From the NCBI GenBank assembly GCA_947095535.1, contig OX352774.1, positions 179,116,200 through 179,180,199 of the forward strand: a stretch of 64,000 nucleotides of DNA, in the 5' to 3' direction. Both the position numbers and the translations under genes were made by a program. Shown piece after piece: positions 11,281 to 23,930 of this stretch. This DNA comes from Poecilobothrus nobilitatus. Lineage: Eukaryota > Arthropoda > Insecta > Diptera > Dolichopodidae. Below the pieces are notes generated by a model. That model saw only the letters and a list, made by a program, of their open reading frames with translations. It was not told the origin of the DNA and did not search any database. How positions within the stretch are numbered: position 1 is the stretch's first letter; every line of letters starts with the position of its first letter.

Positions 11281-14031
11281 CCGTCACTGCACCATCAAAA
11301 ATATTACTATTCAAATTTATATTATAATAAACATAGAAAAGATTTGTTTTTAATATTTTAATGTAGCGTAAAGCAAAAAGTGAAATAATTTTCATTAAAA
11401 TCATCCTCTTGAATCAATTGCATTCAATAACTAAATAATTTTTCTTTCCAGTTAATAAAACTAATATTTTAATATATTCGAAATATAAAGCAAGTATGTA
11501 CAATTACATATTCTTAAGTACCCTTACCTTATTTTCTTCTTATATAATCAAAAATTGGATAGAAAATTTTAAAAAATTTTTTTGCTTTTAATTTTCAGCT
11601 TAATAAGAACACAAGAAGTTTTTCTTTAAGTTTTTATACAAAAACGAAAAAAAACAATTTGAAAGAAAAATTACAGTAAAACTTCGATTAAAATTTGAGA
11701 AAATTTTACAATTATTTTATAGATCTAAAATATATTTAGAAAAGTTGTGCTCAAAGGTTTTTATAGGCATATAAAAGTATACATATATAAAAACACTATA
11801 GATATATTATAAACGTATAATGTAAACACGAGAGTAAAGACTTAAAAGAGTGGAACGTTAAAAGATTTTTTGTTCACAGTTGCATGTTGTCAAAAAATCT
11901 GCTAAGATAAAAGTATTTGTGTTCTTAGTTGTTAGCGTTTGCACTTCTAGTTGTCGATATTGCGTAAGATTTTGTGGATGTTTTATTGCACTTGCAAATA
12001 TGTTTAAATGGAAATAAATTATTGAAAATTTCCAATAATTTTTTTTCTCTAAGGTTGATGTAAAGCCATTTCGTATATTGAATATTAAAAAATATTTTTA
12101 TGGTTTTTATAAAATATTTAAACCTAACACCTTTTACAAGACCAAAACAATCGACTGTATTGCCAAAAGTGGCTCAATTTGCCAATTTTTAAATAGTGAT
12201 GAATAACGCCTTCTCCAATATGATTGCATGACCACAATAATATTTTTTTTTTCCAAAAGTGTTGAATTTCATTTTGTAGTTTCTGTTATTAACAAACATT
12301 TACATCAAAAATTGATTTCTTCATTCGAAAGTGCATTTTAAAAACATCATTAAGAAATGACGCTATGATCTTAATGAAGCTAATTTTGATGTTTTTTTAG
12401 TATTTTTCTTTCATCTAATAATATTTTGAAGCATAATACATCCTCTTTTTTTTATAGACATTTCATACAATATTCTACGAGTCAAATCATCATCCTATAA
12501 ATTCATTAGCATTTGTAAAACAGATTTCATTTTTGCCTTTTAACCACTTCAAACTATCAACAACTAATAACTATGAAACTTTAAAATCACGGATATCACA
12601 CACAAAATAAATTGTGCATATGCCGCCTCTATCAATGAAAATTGATACAGAGAAAATTTGTTTTATTCATAGTTTGCGGGAAAAAAAAAATAGACTCGAC
12701 GCACATATTTCTGCAACAACGAATCTAAGCTATATCTTATGTATGCCTTTAAACAGCACTAAAAGAAGTTTGGTAAGAGTATGTTAAGAAAGGAGTCTTG
12801 ATAAGGCTCTTGAGAAGTTTTGCAAGGATTTTGTTTTTATCTTTGTACATATAATTTTAGATATTACTGTACTGTATGATATTACTGTATAATAAAATGA
12901 TAATAACAAGATTAAAAATTTGAAAAAAAAAATAATCTAGCAATATTTTCATTAAATGAAAAATCCTTTAAAAATCTATCAAAATGTACTTGTAGGCTTT
13001 TAATATTTTTTTTTTTTTCATAAAAAAATATAATTTTTTTTTTTTATTGTTATTAAATATTTAAGAAAAAATTAAAAATCTACAATTTAATAGGTTTTTC
13101 CCTTTCATTTTCCTTTTTTTTTTTTTGTGTATTGTTTTTATTGTAAAGAATTTTCCAATTTTCATCAATTTCTTGATTTTATGTTTTTGTGTTTGTTATT
13201 CATATAATATGAGTCTTACCTAGAATTACCTTTTAAGAATATAAGAGAAGTAAAGCAATGAAAAAGAAAAAAAAGTACCATAATATATTAATTTCAACCT
13301 TCCCCCCATATACATAATATTTTTTTTTTGTTGCTTTTTAAATCTACCTCATATTTTTTTAACCTATAATCTTATCATAATATTGTAACAGTAATAATAT
13401 TTTTATGAGAAAAAAATAAAAAATTTCCTTATTTTCATTATTTTTCAATAATAAAATGAAAAAAAAAAAATTAATAAGAAAAGGAAAAAAATGAATTATG
13501 GAAAATTTGTAATTTCTTTGTTGAATGACTTTTGAAAAGAAAAAAAAATAAAAAAAATGGTAGCTATTACATATGATTTCCTATTATTTTTTTTTTTTTT
13601 TTTTTTTTAAGTCTGGGATCCTTCTAACTCGTTTTCTTTTTTAAATAAATGAAGAAGAATAAAGAACATATTTCCACATATGAATAAAAATAAAAAAAAA
13701 AACAAAATTACTCAGAAATTTGGGGATAGGAAATTCTAAAGATTGTAGGATGAAATTTTAAATGTAAAATTATTTTTCATAAGTAGAAATAATAAAAAAA
13801 TTTTAAAGAAAAAAACAAAATAAAGAAAAACTAAATGAAAATAATTCTTTTCATTATTGTTTCTTTTTTTTTTTTTTAATTTTTAAAAAGAATAGTTTGG
13901 ATAGAGATTTATTAGATTGTTTACCTATCTGTCTGGTTATTTCCTTTAAAAGTTTCTTTACTGATTTTTTATATCTTATATAATCAATAATGTCTTATCT
14001 CATCATAAGAATTTGAAATTAACATCGATAT
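11281..14031. other. AT-rich non-coding stretch
   Basis: About 2.75 kb of AT-rich DNA with many homopolymers (about 13009-13020, 13031-13044, 13587-13608). I found no open frame with a recognisable domain, no repeat partner in the window, and no RNA gene. Isolated splice-acceptor-like strings occur (for example near 11450 and 11599) without a paired donor. Confidence 0.55.
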
Positions 14032-14229
14032 CATGTTAGATTTGGGTTGGTATACGTATCACCAAAAATTGGCACCAAATTAAAGCTCGAACTTAATTGT
14101 TTTTTGACACAGTAGGCCATTTAATATGATTATTTAGCTTTTTTACATCCAAAAACAATCAAAAGTTGCATGATTTGAACGCCAATTCAATGACAAATTT
14201 TTGGGACTCACTATACAAGTCTAACATGA
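14032..14229. mobile_element. Putative small MITE with inverted ends
   Basis: The ends are catgttagatttg (14033) and the reverse complement of caagtctaacatg (14216-14228), a match at 12 of 13 positions. Weaker pairing continues inward through caccaaaaattgg and ccaaaaatttg-like segments. The length of about 200 bp, inverted ends and lack of coding sequence fit a non-autonomous DNA transposon. No clear target-site duplication is visible (TA on the left at best), so the superfamily is unknown. Confidence 0.5.
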
Positions 14230-16310
14230 AATAGGTATAAATATAAGGGATCACAAATCTAAATAGAGATTCAAAAGGACATTTGTTTTTGTGAAAAAAA
14301 ATTGTGGCAACTTTATTCATAGGTACATACAGTTTCTTTCACACAAACTACAACAACTTTTCTCAGGTACAAAATTTATAAAAAGTTGTATTTTCAAATA
14401 CGTATTTTTTCAGGAACGGCCTAATCTTATTTTAAATCTAATAATGTTAAACGACAGGAGATTTTTTTTTAGCTTTATAAAATCAATATCAAAATTATAC
14501 AAATTGTTGCTATTTAGTATTTGAATTTATCATTACATAGAAAAACAATTTAGCAAAATTTTCCTCTTTTCACATCTGCGGATCGCTTTTAGTTAAATTT
14601 TGAAATTTTGAGAGTAGTAAGGCTTTCAACAAAAGCTACCTGAAAATTTGTTTTTGTGCCTCCATTCTTTAAAAGCTTTTTCTACTCCTTTCAATACCAT
14701 ATACAGAGCGTATATTAAATATACAGGGAAATTATTAGATGTCATATGATTCTTTCCATGCTGCTGTCATATGGATTTATTTTCTTTCATATAAGTCGAA
14801 TCTGCTGTTGGTTTTTTCTGTGTATAACTATAGTTGATCTAACCAACTTATACGAGATCCGCGTCATGCACTTTTTTTATTTGCTCTAGCTTTCACTACT
14901 GATGTCTCCATTTTATTTAATTGTCTTTGGTAATATCATCAAAATATTTGAGATTGACATATTGTTATCAGAAGGTACTTGAACGATTGTAATATTGGTG
15001 CGGTATTGCGTCCACGAGAGTTTCAGCACTCTTCGATATACCTATGGCACAAAAGTTACTATCTAATCTGTCGTGTTTATAAGCTGTTTAAAAGCTGTTT
15101 TAATGCTTCTGTAATCTTTATAAAACCAGATTATAAAATAAGATATTCTGTTATGCTATTGATTTTACCTACTTCTTAACAGAAAAATTAAGTTTAAGAC
15201 TTTTTTTTCCTCGAAAAATTTTGTTTATTAATTTAAGCATCAATGATCCCATTAAGTAAAGTGTTAAGTAATTCAGTTTTAGATATATAAGTTAATATCT
15301 TAAGTAATCAAGGCTTATACAATTTCATTAAAATTTTATACTAAGAAGAATTAACTTTACATTCTTGAAGGAATATCCTTAAAGGAGCAGATTAAATTTT
15401 TATAATTCTAATCCACCTTACATTTAATTATATTAACGGTACAGTATTGTACAAGTTTTTCTTTATGATAAAAAAATAAAGGAAAATTTATCTTATGTAA
15501 GAGATATGAGAGATAAATGTGTAAGTTATTTTTAAGATTATAAAGAATTTTTTTTTTTTTTTAAGCTTATGTTAAAAATACGTGAAAAATTAAGATTTCT
15601 TATGGTTGTTGATTTTTTTGCTTTTTTATTTGATTATCTCTTTTGTAATACTTGAGAATGGTGCTTTTTTTTTACCTATATGTATATTTATCATTTAAGA
15701 TTTCATAATGATTATGTTTTTTTTTTTTTTTTTTTTTGTTAAATAAATTACGCAAAAAGAGGAATAGAAATTTGAAAAATTTTTTTAAAGGGAACAAAAA
15801 TTTAGTAAAATTAATGAATTGTTGATAAGATTTTTTAGGATTGCGTATTAAATTAAATAAACATAATATTATTATTGTTATTTTCAACTTATGGGTGGAT
15901 TAAAGTTTAAAATACCTTGAATAATATTTGTATTAAATACTTTAATGTATTTCAAATCAAAGTAATGTGTCTACTGAAAATGTTAATATTGAAACTTTTA
16001 AATAACATCATTGGTAGTATGTAATTTTGAAAATGGATATAACGCTATAATAAAAATTGAAATAATTATTAATTTTATTCTTTAAAGTGTATAAAACATA
16101 GAGACCCACTTGAATAATTCCATAAAAGAATGTGGAGTTTTGACAAAAATTTTATAAAATAAGTTTTTTTTTTAACAATAGAAAATTTTTGTTGCTATTA
16201 GATATGGATCAAAAATTAAAAATTTTCTGTTTTTAGATACATGTAACTTAGACAATAATGTACAAATTATTATCCAAAATGTAAAACTTCAAAATTTGGG
16301 TGTAAGTGTG
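14230..16310. other. AT-rich non-coding stretch
   Basis: The part at 14560-15180 is somewhat less AT-rich. It contains the phrase tgtcatatg twice, 28 bp apart (about 14738 and 14766), and a 66-codon plus-strand frame at 14979-15179 that I cannot relate to any family. The rest is homopolymer-rich AT DNA. A 71-codon minus frame at 15672-15887 is a translation of a T run and is not a gene. Confidence 0.5.
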
Positions 16311-17777
16311 TGATCTAAATAAGAACGTACGACGTATGACGTATAAATGCCATATATAGATATGGTGCTATCTACCGAAATGAGATGCCCCGCGGCATAC
16401 AATATTACAATATTAAATAATTTGAAAAATATAAAAATAAAAACAAAAAGGCAAAAAGAAGAAAAACAAGTAATGAATTGAAATTTATATATAAAAATAA
16501 AATAAAATTTAATGACTGGCGAAATATTATTGTTATTAGTAGGACAGTCTGTAGTGTACCCGTCATAGATGGCGTTCTAATGAGAAAAAATTACTTTATT
16601 TTATAAAATTTTATTTTATGCGATTAGAACTTAGCTATTGTTTCTTTTTTTGAGATCAAATGCTTTTACGCACTTAGATCGTTTTTGCCTACCCGTATGA
16701 GGCTTTGACGAGGATTTTCTTTTTTTTTTTCCATTTCTGAAAAAAAAAAAAAATATTTTCGGACAACTAACCTACCTACAATTTTCCTTTCCTTATTAAA
16801 CATATTTATGTATAAAATTAAAATAGGCAATATATCACTTTACCAAATATTAAATTAATCAATATAAATGTATTTAATATGTTAAATAGTCAATAGTATC
16901 AAAATAATAACCAATATGAATTAATATATTGTATTAAATCAATATATATTAAAATATAACAACATTTAATTGTATTAAAATACTTAATAGATAGATACAT
17001 AAGTAGATACTTCACTAAATTAGCGCATTTTTTATTTAAAAAAAAAATTCAAAAACAATCTAAGCAAATTGTTTTGCAAACCTTTTGAAAATTTTCATTC
17101 AAATTTATTTTATAAATTTTAAAATTTTTTTTTTTATTTCGATTTGCGACAATCAAACACAAGCCAAAGTATATATATAGTATATACTTACATTTAGCTA
17201 TATATATTTTTTTTGGAATAAGGTTACACTTATAGATTACTTTAGTTGTTAATGCTATGAAACATATACTTAATGTGAGATGATTATTATAATTTTATTT
17301 ATAGGTTCTGTAATAGAAAAATTGTATCAAAAAATATATGTATTTGTATTCAAAACTTAGCGAATGTCATAATACGTACTGTGTGGAAGAAAATCGTGAT
17401 AAAATCGAGGTTTTTTTTTTACATAATATAGGAATCAATCATATTTAAAAATTGTATCTCTTACATATAGTGTGTATATTATAGCACAAAATATATTTAA
17501 TTGTTCTATAATATAACACATTCAACACAACACTTTAAAGTAAATGGGTTTAATCGAGGTAGAAAATTTTCATACAAAATCAAGACGAAAAATTTCATAC
17601 AAATTTATGACAAAAGGAGAAAAGGAATAACAATATATTTCGCAAAAAGATGTTGTCTCAGAATAAATTGGACATTTGAATATTCGGTGCTTACGCGTCG
17701 CGTATTCTTCATATAAAATGTATGTGCATCAATACATTTTGACAGACGTCATACGTCGTATTTTCTTATTTAGATCA
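16311..17777. mobile_element. Putative DNA transposon with 32-bp TIRs
   Basis: The left end (16311-16342) begins tgatctaaataagaa and ends acgacgtatgacgt. The reverse complement of 17746-17777 matches it at 30 of 32 positions. The arms are 1.4 kb apart, and the shared 14-bp core acgacgtatgacgt is neither a homopolymer nor AT-only, so chance is very unlikely. The interior shows no recognisable transposase; one 71-codon plus frame at 17501-17716 has no motif I know. Just inside the left end is a small GC-rich hairpin, atgccccgcggcat (about 16385). Target-site duplications are not clear: TA occurs near both outer edges, but off by one base. It is probably a non-autonomous or fully decayed element of unknown superfamily. 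Confidence 0.7.
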
Positions 17778-18592
17778 AACAGTAAAACAAAAAACTGAAA
17801 GCTTTAACATTATATTTTTGTATTTGCGTTAACAGAGGTTTTCTTAACTACATGGGGTTTTCTTAAAATTGAAAGAACTGTCTCTTGAATTTTGACAATT
17901 TATTTTAACTTTTAAGTTCCTAGAAAACTTAAAAATTTGGGTACAATCCACTACATCCTAAACTATTTCCAAGCTGTTTATTATTTTTTGGAAATTGTGC
18001 GCCTTTAAAAATCTTTCATTTTATATTCTGCCTTGTTTTTATTTTTAGAACAAACGAATATATTCCTTATGAAGAATGGTAAAAACCCGTGAATTTCAAA
18101 AAATTTCTGTGAAAAAATAAGAAAATGTAAAACAGATACAATCAATGTTAGTTAGTTATTGAAAGAAGTGAAATAGAATTATTGAAAAACAAAAACAATC
18201 AAAAAAGTCCTGAACAAATTCTTTTAATAAGAAAATTTTTCTTTTAGAAAATAAAATGAAAGAATAAAGTTAGCAAAAGGTATGACAAAAAAAGAAACTG
18301 TACTCTATTATTTATATCAAAGTTTTTAATGGCCTTTTAACCCTAGAGTATTTTATTAGACCCGGTAGTCTATTGACTATTAAAAATTATAAATTTATAA
18401 TTAAAATATTTGTTTTTTCCACTTGAAATTTTCTTTCCACAAAATGAAATATATTCTTTGTGATTGACGACATAGTTTTTTAGCAAGCTTTCAAGCTTTA
18501 AAGTTTAAAAATTTGATTAATGAGAGCGGGATTCTATATATCCCCAATTATTTTTTATACTTTGGTATTAAAATATGTTGGTAAAAAAATAA
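17778..18592. other. AT-rich non-coding stretch
   Basis: This is ordinary AT-rich DNA between the TIR element and the next 88-bp repeats. I see no open frame, RNA gene or repeat partner. Confidence 0.5.
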
Positions 18593-18770
18593 TTAGGAAG
18601 TATTTTAAAGTTAGTACAAAATCAGGACTACACGCCTTTTACAGAATATGTATAAATGTAAATATGTGAGATTCTGAATTAGGAGGAATTTTAAAGTTGA
18701 ATTCAAAATCAGAGTTATACGCTTTTTCCAAAATATTTTTATGTAATTCTAAATGCAATTCTATGTGCAA
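18593..18770 (+). repeat. 88-bp-period repeat, two units
   Basis: Two tandem units start near 18593 and 18680. They share a ttaggag/a..ttttaaagtt phrase, aaaatcaggactacacgcct / aaaatcagagttatacgct, and ttttacagaatat / ttttccaaaatat. The period is about 87 bp, like the array at 10.0-11.0 kb. No coding content. Confidence 0.7.
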
Positions 18771-19094
18771 TTCTAAATCAGAAATAATTCAATAATTTCT
18801 TTAGGGCGGTTTAGGGGTAGTCTCCATTATTTTAAATGCCTTGTTGTTGAAATGTGTATTTGAAAAGATGCTAGGAGCGATTTAACATTTGGTTACAAAA
18901 TCATAGAGTCCCAACAACTTGACTAGCGAATACTTTTAGAGCTATTTAAAATGTTTGCCATTAAATTTTGAATTTTGGAACTTTTTTTTCTGGAATTTTT
19001 TTTTTTTTTTGGAATTATGAAAATGGTTTTTTTTAAATAGAATTTTTTTTTTGAATTTCGTACCAAGCCCGAGTGGCACTGTAAGGAAACATTG

Positions 19095-19285
19095 AATCCG
19101 CTTATTATTATTACTATTTTGTTAGTATTGACAATAGCCGTTACAACAGTAACAACATGCAATAGTGTATAACATCTTCCTGTATGAGGTAATTGTTGGA
19201 GGTAAACCCATTGTCACTGTAGCAGCTATTATTATTGGTATCAGTATTACTTATTAATGTTGTTATTATTATTTACTACAGAGTT
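19095..19285. repeat. Degenerate trinucleotide-rich segment
   Basis: Scattered ATT/GTT/ACA triplets (for example cttattattattacta, gttacaacagtaacaacat, gttattattattta) suggest an old trinucleotide microsatellite that has mutated. A 79-codon minus frame running through part of it (18923-19162) is a by-product of the triplet composition. The segment adjoins a tRNA-like relic, where such tracts often occur as SINE tails. Confidence 0.45.
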
Positions 19286-19299
19286 TTTATTTATATAGC

Positions 19300-19372
19300 C
19301 TGACCGCGGTTTGAACGCAAGACCCTCCGATTGAAAGACTGGCGACTTAATCACACGCCATAAGTCATACAG
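19300..19372 (-). mobile_element. tRNA-like relic (SINE head or tRNA pseudogene)
   Basis: On the minus strand an A-box-like tggcgtgtgattaagtc (RC of 19344-19360) is followed about 40 nt later by a B-box-like gcgttcaaaccgc (RC of 19306-19318). The spacing fits an internal polymerase III promoter. The arms do not form a full cloverleaf, so it is not a functional tRNA gene. It does not share the body of the SINE at 1107-1280, so it is either another family or an isolated tRNA pseudogene. Confidence 0.55.
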
Positions 19373-19638
19373 CAGAAAAACAAAACTTCATGATTTTGAC
19401 TTTGTTGTAAAAGTCAAACTCTAAATAAAAGCTTGTGATCTTATTTCATTTGGCTTCATTTCATGTAACCTTCCTATCAATAAGTAATTTGAGCAAATTA
19501 GAGATTAAATTAACTAGATCTTAAAAAACAAAAGAAAAGATTTTACTGCTTAATACAATGCAATTTACTCTGCTTTTAAATAAATAATATTTTCAAATTA
19601 ATTAATTATTAATTTTATTTATTTTTTTTTTATTTCAG

Positions 19639-19654
19639 ATTTTAAAAACAACCG
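19639..19654 (+). other. Candidate 16-nt micro-exon
   Basis: A strong acceptor, a T-rich tract ending ttttttatttcag (AG at 19637-19638), is followed by 16 nt and then a consensus donor gtaagt (19655-19660) preceded by CCG. Possible branch-point strings (ttaat) lie 20-35 nt upstream. Sixteen nucleotides is not a multiple of three, so inclusion would shift the frame between phases; two of the three readings lack a stop. No flanking exon is visible within the window, so this can only be a hint that the region lies in a long intron of a plus-strand gene. Chance is a real alternative in such T-rich DNA. Confidence 0.25.
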
Positions 19655-19660
19655 GTAAGT

Positions 19661-20372
19661 AAAAATAAATTAATATTTTTTTTTAAATTTTGACAATATT
19701 AAATTTAGCAAGACGTTAAAAAAAAATAATTTATTGGTTAAAATAATTAAAAAAAATATTTTTTTACTAAATATAATTTAATAAAAACAATGGAGATAAT
19801 TTTAGCACAAATAATATTAATAGTATTAAAGACTAATGTTATTATGAAAGAAAAAATAAATAATTTTTTTTAAATATTCAAATTAAATAATATGAAATAA
19901 AAATAAAATTATAAAAATACTGCAATATCCAACATATAATACAACATTTTAAAAAATTTCAATGGTCGTATAACGAATAAAAAATATTAATATATTAAGC
20001 AAATTATAGATATTATATACAAAAAAGAAAAAAAAAACAAAAAAATTAATATATTAATTAAAAACGTAGTATAATTAAAAATAAAAAAAAAAAATTAATG
20101 CATAAGAATGTTAAAATAATTAATGTAAAATAAAAAAAAAATTTCACGTTTTCATTAATACTTAAAAAATAATAAAAATAAAAAAACATTTAGAAAAAAA
20201 TCACATAAAAAGTTTAAAAAAAAAAACAAGTAAGGAAAAAACAAAGGGTTTTCAAAAAAGGACATTTCCAAAATTAAGTTTTGCTAAATAGTACATAAGT
20301 ATATTAAAAATTATATTTAAGATAATATAAAAATAGAAAAAAAATCATTAGAAAAATTTCTTAGAGAAAATT
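19661..20372. other. Extremely AT-rich stretch
   Basis: Nearly all A and T, with A-rich runs on the plus strand. I see nothing else in it. Confidence 0.6.
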
Positions 20373-20890
20373 GTCACACTTTCGTCTAGTCACACTTTCA
20401 CACAATTATTGTCGCACGAAAAATCACACTTTCGTCAATTTTAAGGTAACGGTGTATTATTAAGAAAAGTTGTTAACAAAAATAAAAATTTAATGTTGGA
20501 GCTTTTATTTTTGTATATTACTTCAAGAATATTTGAACAGGTGTTTAAAAATAGTGAATCTTACAGCTTCTAAACGGGAGGCGACACAATAATATTTTCT
20601 GAAATGACTCATATTTATTTTCAAAAACTAAAAATTTCAAATTTCTAACTTAAACTATTTGTCAAATAGAAGGTGGCAAATTTTTTACTAAAATTGGTGG
20701 GCTGTAGCTCCTAACGCTATAGAAAAAAAATTTGCTTAATGAAATTAATTATTTTCTGGTAGGTATTTTCCGTAGTTAAAGTTTCATTGCTTTATTTCAA
20801 ACGGAACTTTTGTAAACATCCGGTCAGTCAGGCGAATAAAGTTAATAGAAATATTTTTTCAAAATTGTTTGAAAATGTACTAAAAAGAGT
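20373..20890 (+). repeat. Dispersed non-coding repeat, copy B
   Basis: This copy is closely related to copy C at 61343-62036. Shared blocks are ctttcgtcaattttaaggta, attattaagaaaagttgtta, cttacagcttctaaa.ggg, and tattttctgaaatgact. Its end (about 20790-20890: cttttgtaaacatccggtc, then ttttcaaaattgtttgaaa and tgtactaaaaa) matches the end of copy D, including the place where copy D carries the GGAC microsatellite. The left edge has three near-copies of cacactttcgtc (about 20375, 20390, 20424). There is no open frame, TIR or poly(A) tail. Confidence 0.7.
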
Positions 20891-23010
20891 TAATAAAAAT
20901 TTTGTATATAAATGAAATTTTAGGAGATAATTTAAATTATAATATTTAATTTTAAGGTTTTTACAGTTAAACGAAATTCTTTTATGTCGTAATTAACCAT
21001 TTTGTATATGAAATAAATATAACCGTTAACATTTAAACATTAATAACAATATATATTATGTAAATATTATTTAATTATATTATTATTATTATATAAATTC
21101 CTTTATTATAAAATTTCCGTTTAATTTTTTTTTGTTTTGGTTGAAATTTATTTATTTTTTTGTTGTTTTTTTTTTCTGAAATCTATGAGGCTCAGTTGAA
21201 GTTTAACTCACCTATATTACTTATATTCAATAGTAAGATCTAAACGAAATTGCTAATTGGGATAATTTAGAATTAATTAGAATTAGGAAGGATTTCAAAT
21301 TACTTGCAAGTGTGTGCGAAATTACAGATACTTATTTAGGCCCATATCCGAAATGTAAAAGATCCTCCTTATAAGATGTGGTTAAGTAATACAAACAAAC
21401 GAATAACAAATAAATACTTATTTAATAAGTTTTTAAAATTTTTTTGCCAAATAAATGAACTTGAATCATTAAATAAAAAAAAATATTGTAATAGATTTTG
21501 AATGGAGCATGCTTGTCTTGCTTGGGTATATATAATAATAATTCGCTTAATAACGAATATTAGAACTCAACCATTTTCTTTACTTTCCCGGGCATTCATC
21601 TAGGTTATTTATTATTCATATTAAAGTAATATCAGCCAATTTCTAGAATCATTAGTTTGACTAAAGCCGTTGATTACATATAGTCTATATAGAACTCAAG
21701 CCGATTTTATGTTATTTCAATTTTACTTTTCACTCCTATAGAAAACACTCCTAAAGTTCATATTTGACTAAGCTTCAATTTCTGAAATTAACAGTTTCAC
21801 TAAGCCGTTCATTACTCAGAATGAACTAAATTTAGTTTTTGTTTTTTCTTCAATATTTGTCTAGAATTTCGAAGTTTTTAAGCTTTAAGGTTTTTCATAG
21901 TTTGATAACTTTTAAACTCGAGCGTATTTATTTGAGATTCAGTTCATAGTAATCACAGCCATTCTATTACAAACAAAATATAGTTTTCTATTGTTTATTT
22001 GCTTTTTTTTTTTTTTATAATTTCCTCTATAGGAACACTATTTATTATTTATATAAACATTTTTTTTTTTAAATTTTGTTATCGTACATATTTTAATAAC
22101 GGTATATTTTCCTGTTCGTTAAACATAACTTTTCATATGAAAAAGGTTTTATGTTTTCATCACATTTTTTTTTTGTTTTTTTTTTTTGTTGATGTGGTTA
22201 AAAAACAATTGTGGTAAAATATTAAAAAAGAAAAAGGTAAGAAATTTCCTCTAATTTGAATGACCATTGCGTGTTCTTAATTACAACAAAATACTGAGGG
22301 CCACCTTATATGAATGGAATTTTATGTAAAAAAAAAAAACTCCTAAAAAATTCATGAAAACTAAAATAACGTAGATATACGTATTATAATATTTACTTAA
22401 ATATGCATATACATAATATGTATATTTGTTCCATTTTGTTAAATATTAATTAAAAATATAAAGCGTTTAAAATAAACGTTAAGGAAAATATTATAATATA
22501 TATAATATATATATAGCGTTTTGGTCAAAAGCGAGAAAATTAAAACAAAAATATCTACAATTTTTTCATTTTTTTGTAAAAAATTTGAACAAAAAAAAAA
22601 AAATTGTTTTTTATTGCGACAATACTTTTCCTGTTTGTCTGAAATAAAAATTTCCGTAGAATGATCAATTTTGTTTTTCCTTTTGAACGTTAGTTGATTT
22701 TTTTTTTTTTTTTTGAGTTTGAGTACTGAGTGACTAAGAATACAATAAACGCAGAAAAATTAAGTAAGTAAATTAAAAATTAGTAACATTTGATGTGTTA
22801 AAAGCGATTTAGTGTGACAGTATCGTTTAAACAGAATTTTGTTTTGTTCACGTGTTATAGTTGGAAAACTTTTTTTGTAAATCCTTTTAAGATTAACAGA
22901 CTTAAGAAATGCTTCTAAGAAAAAGGTCTTAAGAAAAAATAAAAGTTCGCATTCATATTTGTGCATAGTAATTTTGTTGGGACAAATATAAGTAGTGATT
23001 AAGAAAATAG
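20891..23010. other. AT-rich non-coding stretch
   Basis: This stretch includes AT microsatellite-like DNA at about 22490-22515 and long T runs. At about 21280-21340 a weak relative of the 88-bp repeat (aattaggaaggatttcaaa) can be seen. A 72-codon plus frame (21999-22217) and a 68-codon minus frame (22760-22966) are Phe/Lys-rich with no motif. No gene is supported. Confidence 0.5.
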
Positions 23011-23930
23011 TTTTTTTTTTTGCGAAGTTAGGTGGTTATCTCGAAAGACACCAATGAGGTCAACGCCCAAATTCTCTTTGGTAGTGTTGGATTTTAACCA
23101 ACTAAACGCCACCTTTCTTTTAAATCAAACATTAGGTTAGAACCTATGGTACAATGTACTGTTTGGTTTGGGGATTGGGAAAATAGGAATAAAGGGATCC
23201 TACAAAATCATACACGTTATGATTGCTAATTTTAAGAAATACTTTGGCGGCAATCTATTCCATATACGCGCTGTGCGCATTACAAACGAATTTGTGTCAT
23301 CGAAGGTGTGTCATCTAGGGATCTTTAAAGAATAGGGACTAGCCTGTGTAGACCTCCTTATATCTCGGTTGAAATTTTTGAGAGGAGTCATTAATGTTTT
23401 TATTTCTTCTGAACAATTTTCTATACCAACAAAACTTCTATAAAATAGAGTGAGTGCTCCACTGATCCGTCAAGGATCTAGGGGAGCCAGAGTTAATGTA
23501 GCAATGGGATCGTTTTTCAACGAACTGCTCTGCTTTGCACTTTGTCTAGCTATTCCAATGCTGTTTGTGGGGCTTCTGCCTATATATGTACATTATACTC
23601 AATTCTAGACCCGATGAACGATTTATAGATAGTTAACAAATCTAAAGAGAAAAAGAAGGTCTTACAGCGAATCAGTAAGCCTAAATACTTTGCTGATTCC
23701 TTACCTTAGCTTAACAAAAACATGCTCAGACCAGTGCAATTTTTGGGCTCTAAACCCATGTTGATTGTCATGAATCAAACCTTTGCTATCCAGATATTCC
23801 GTAAGCTTTTTATTTAGTATTAATCCCATAACTTTAGGAAGGACCGAAGTAATAGCTATATATAGGACAGTAATTAGAGGAATCTTGCGCAGTCTTCCAC
23901 TTGATAGGATATATAATCGAAGCAAAGGAA
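23011..23930 (-). mobile_element. Decayed LINE with poly(A) tail, RT core deleted
   Basis: Read on the minus strand, this is the C-terminal half of a jockey/CR1-like non-LTR retrotransposon ORF2. Residues SVLPKVMGLILNKKLTEYLD and then SKGLIHDNQHGFRAQ (23725-23860) are the fingers of the reverse transcriptase, preceded by NYCPI in another frame (the NYRPIS motif). At about 23700 the sequence jumps to AKYLGLL...DLLTIYKSFI and IEYNVHI (about 23590-23695), the thumb region. The palm with the catalytic FADD/YADD box, some 200 residues, is therefore deleted. Further on, a WNRLPPKYF-like block (about 23240) marks the ORF end. A T11 run at 23011-23021 is the poly(A) tail on the minus strand. Stops and frameshifts are numerous. 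The pieces at 48410-48690 and 53850-54260 belong to the same or a sister family. Confidence 0.85.

Noticed and set aside
14979..15179. 66-codon plus frame in a less AT-rich patch
   Set aside because: It resembles no family I know and the start is arbitrary. It could be a decayed transposon fragment, but nothing shows that.
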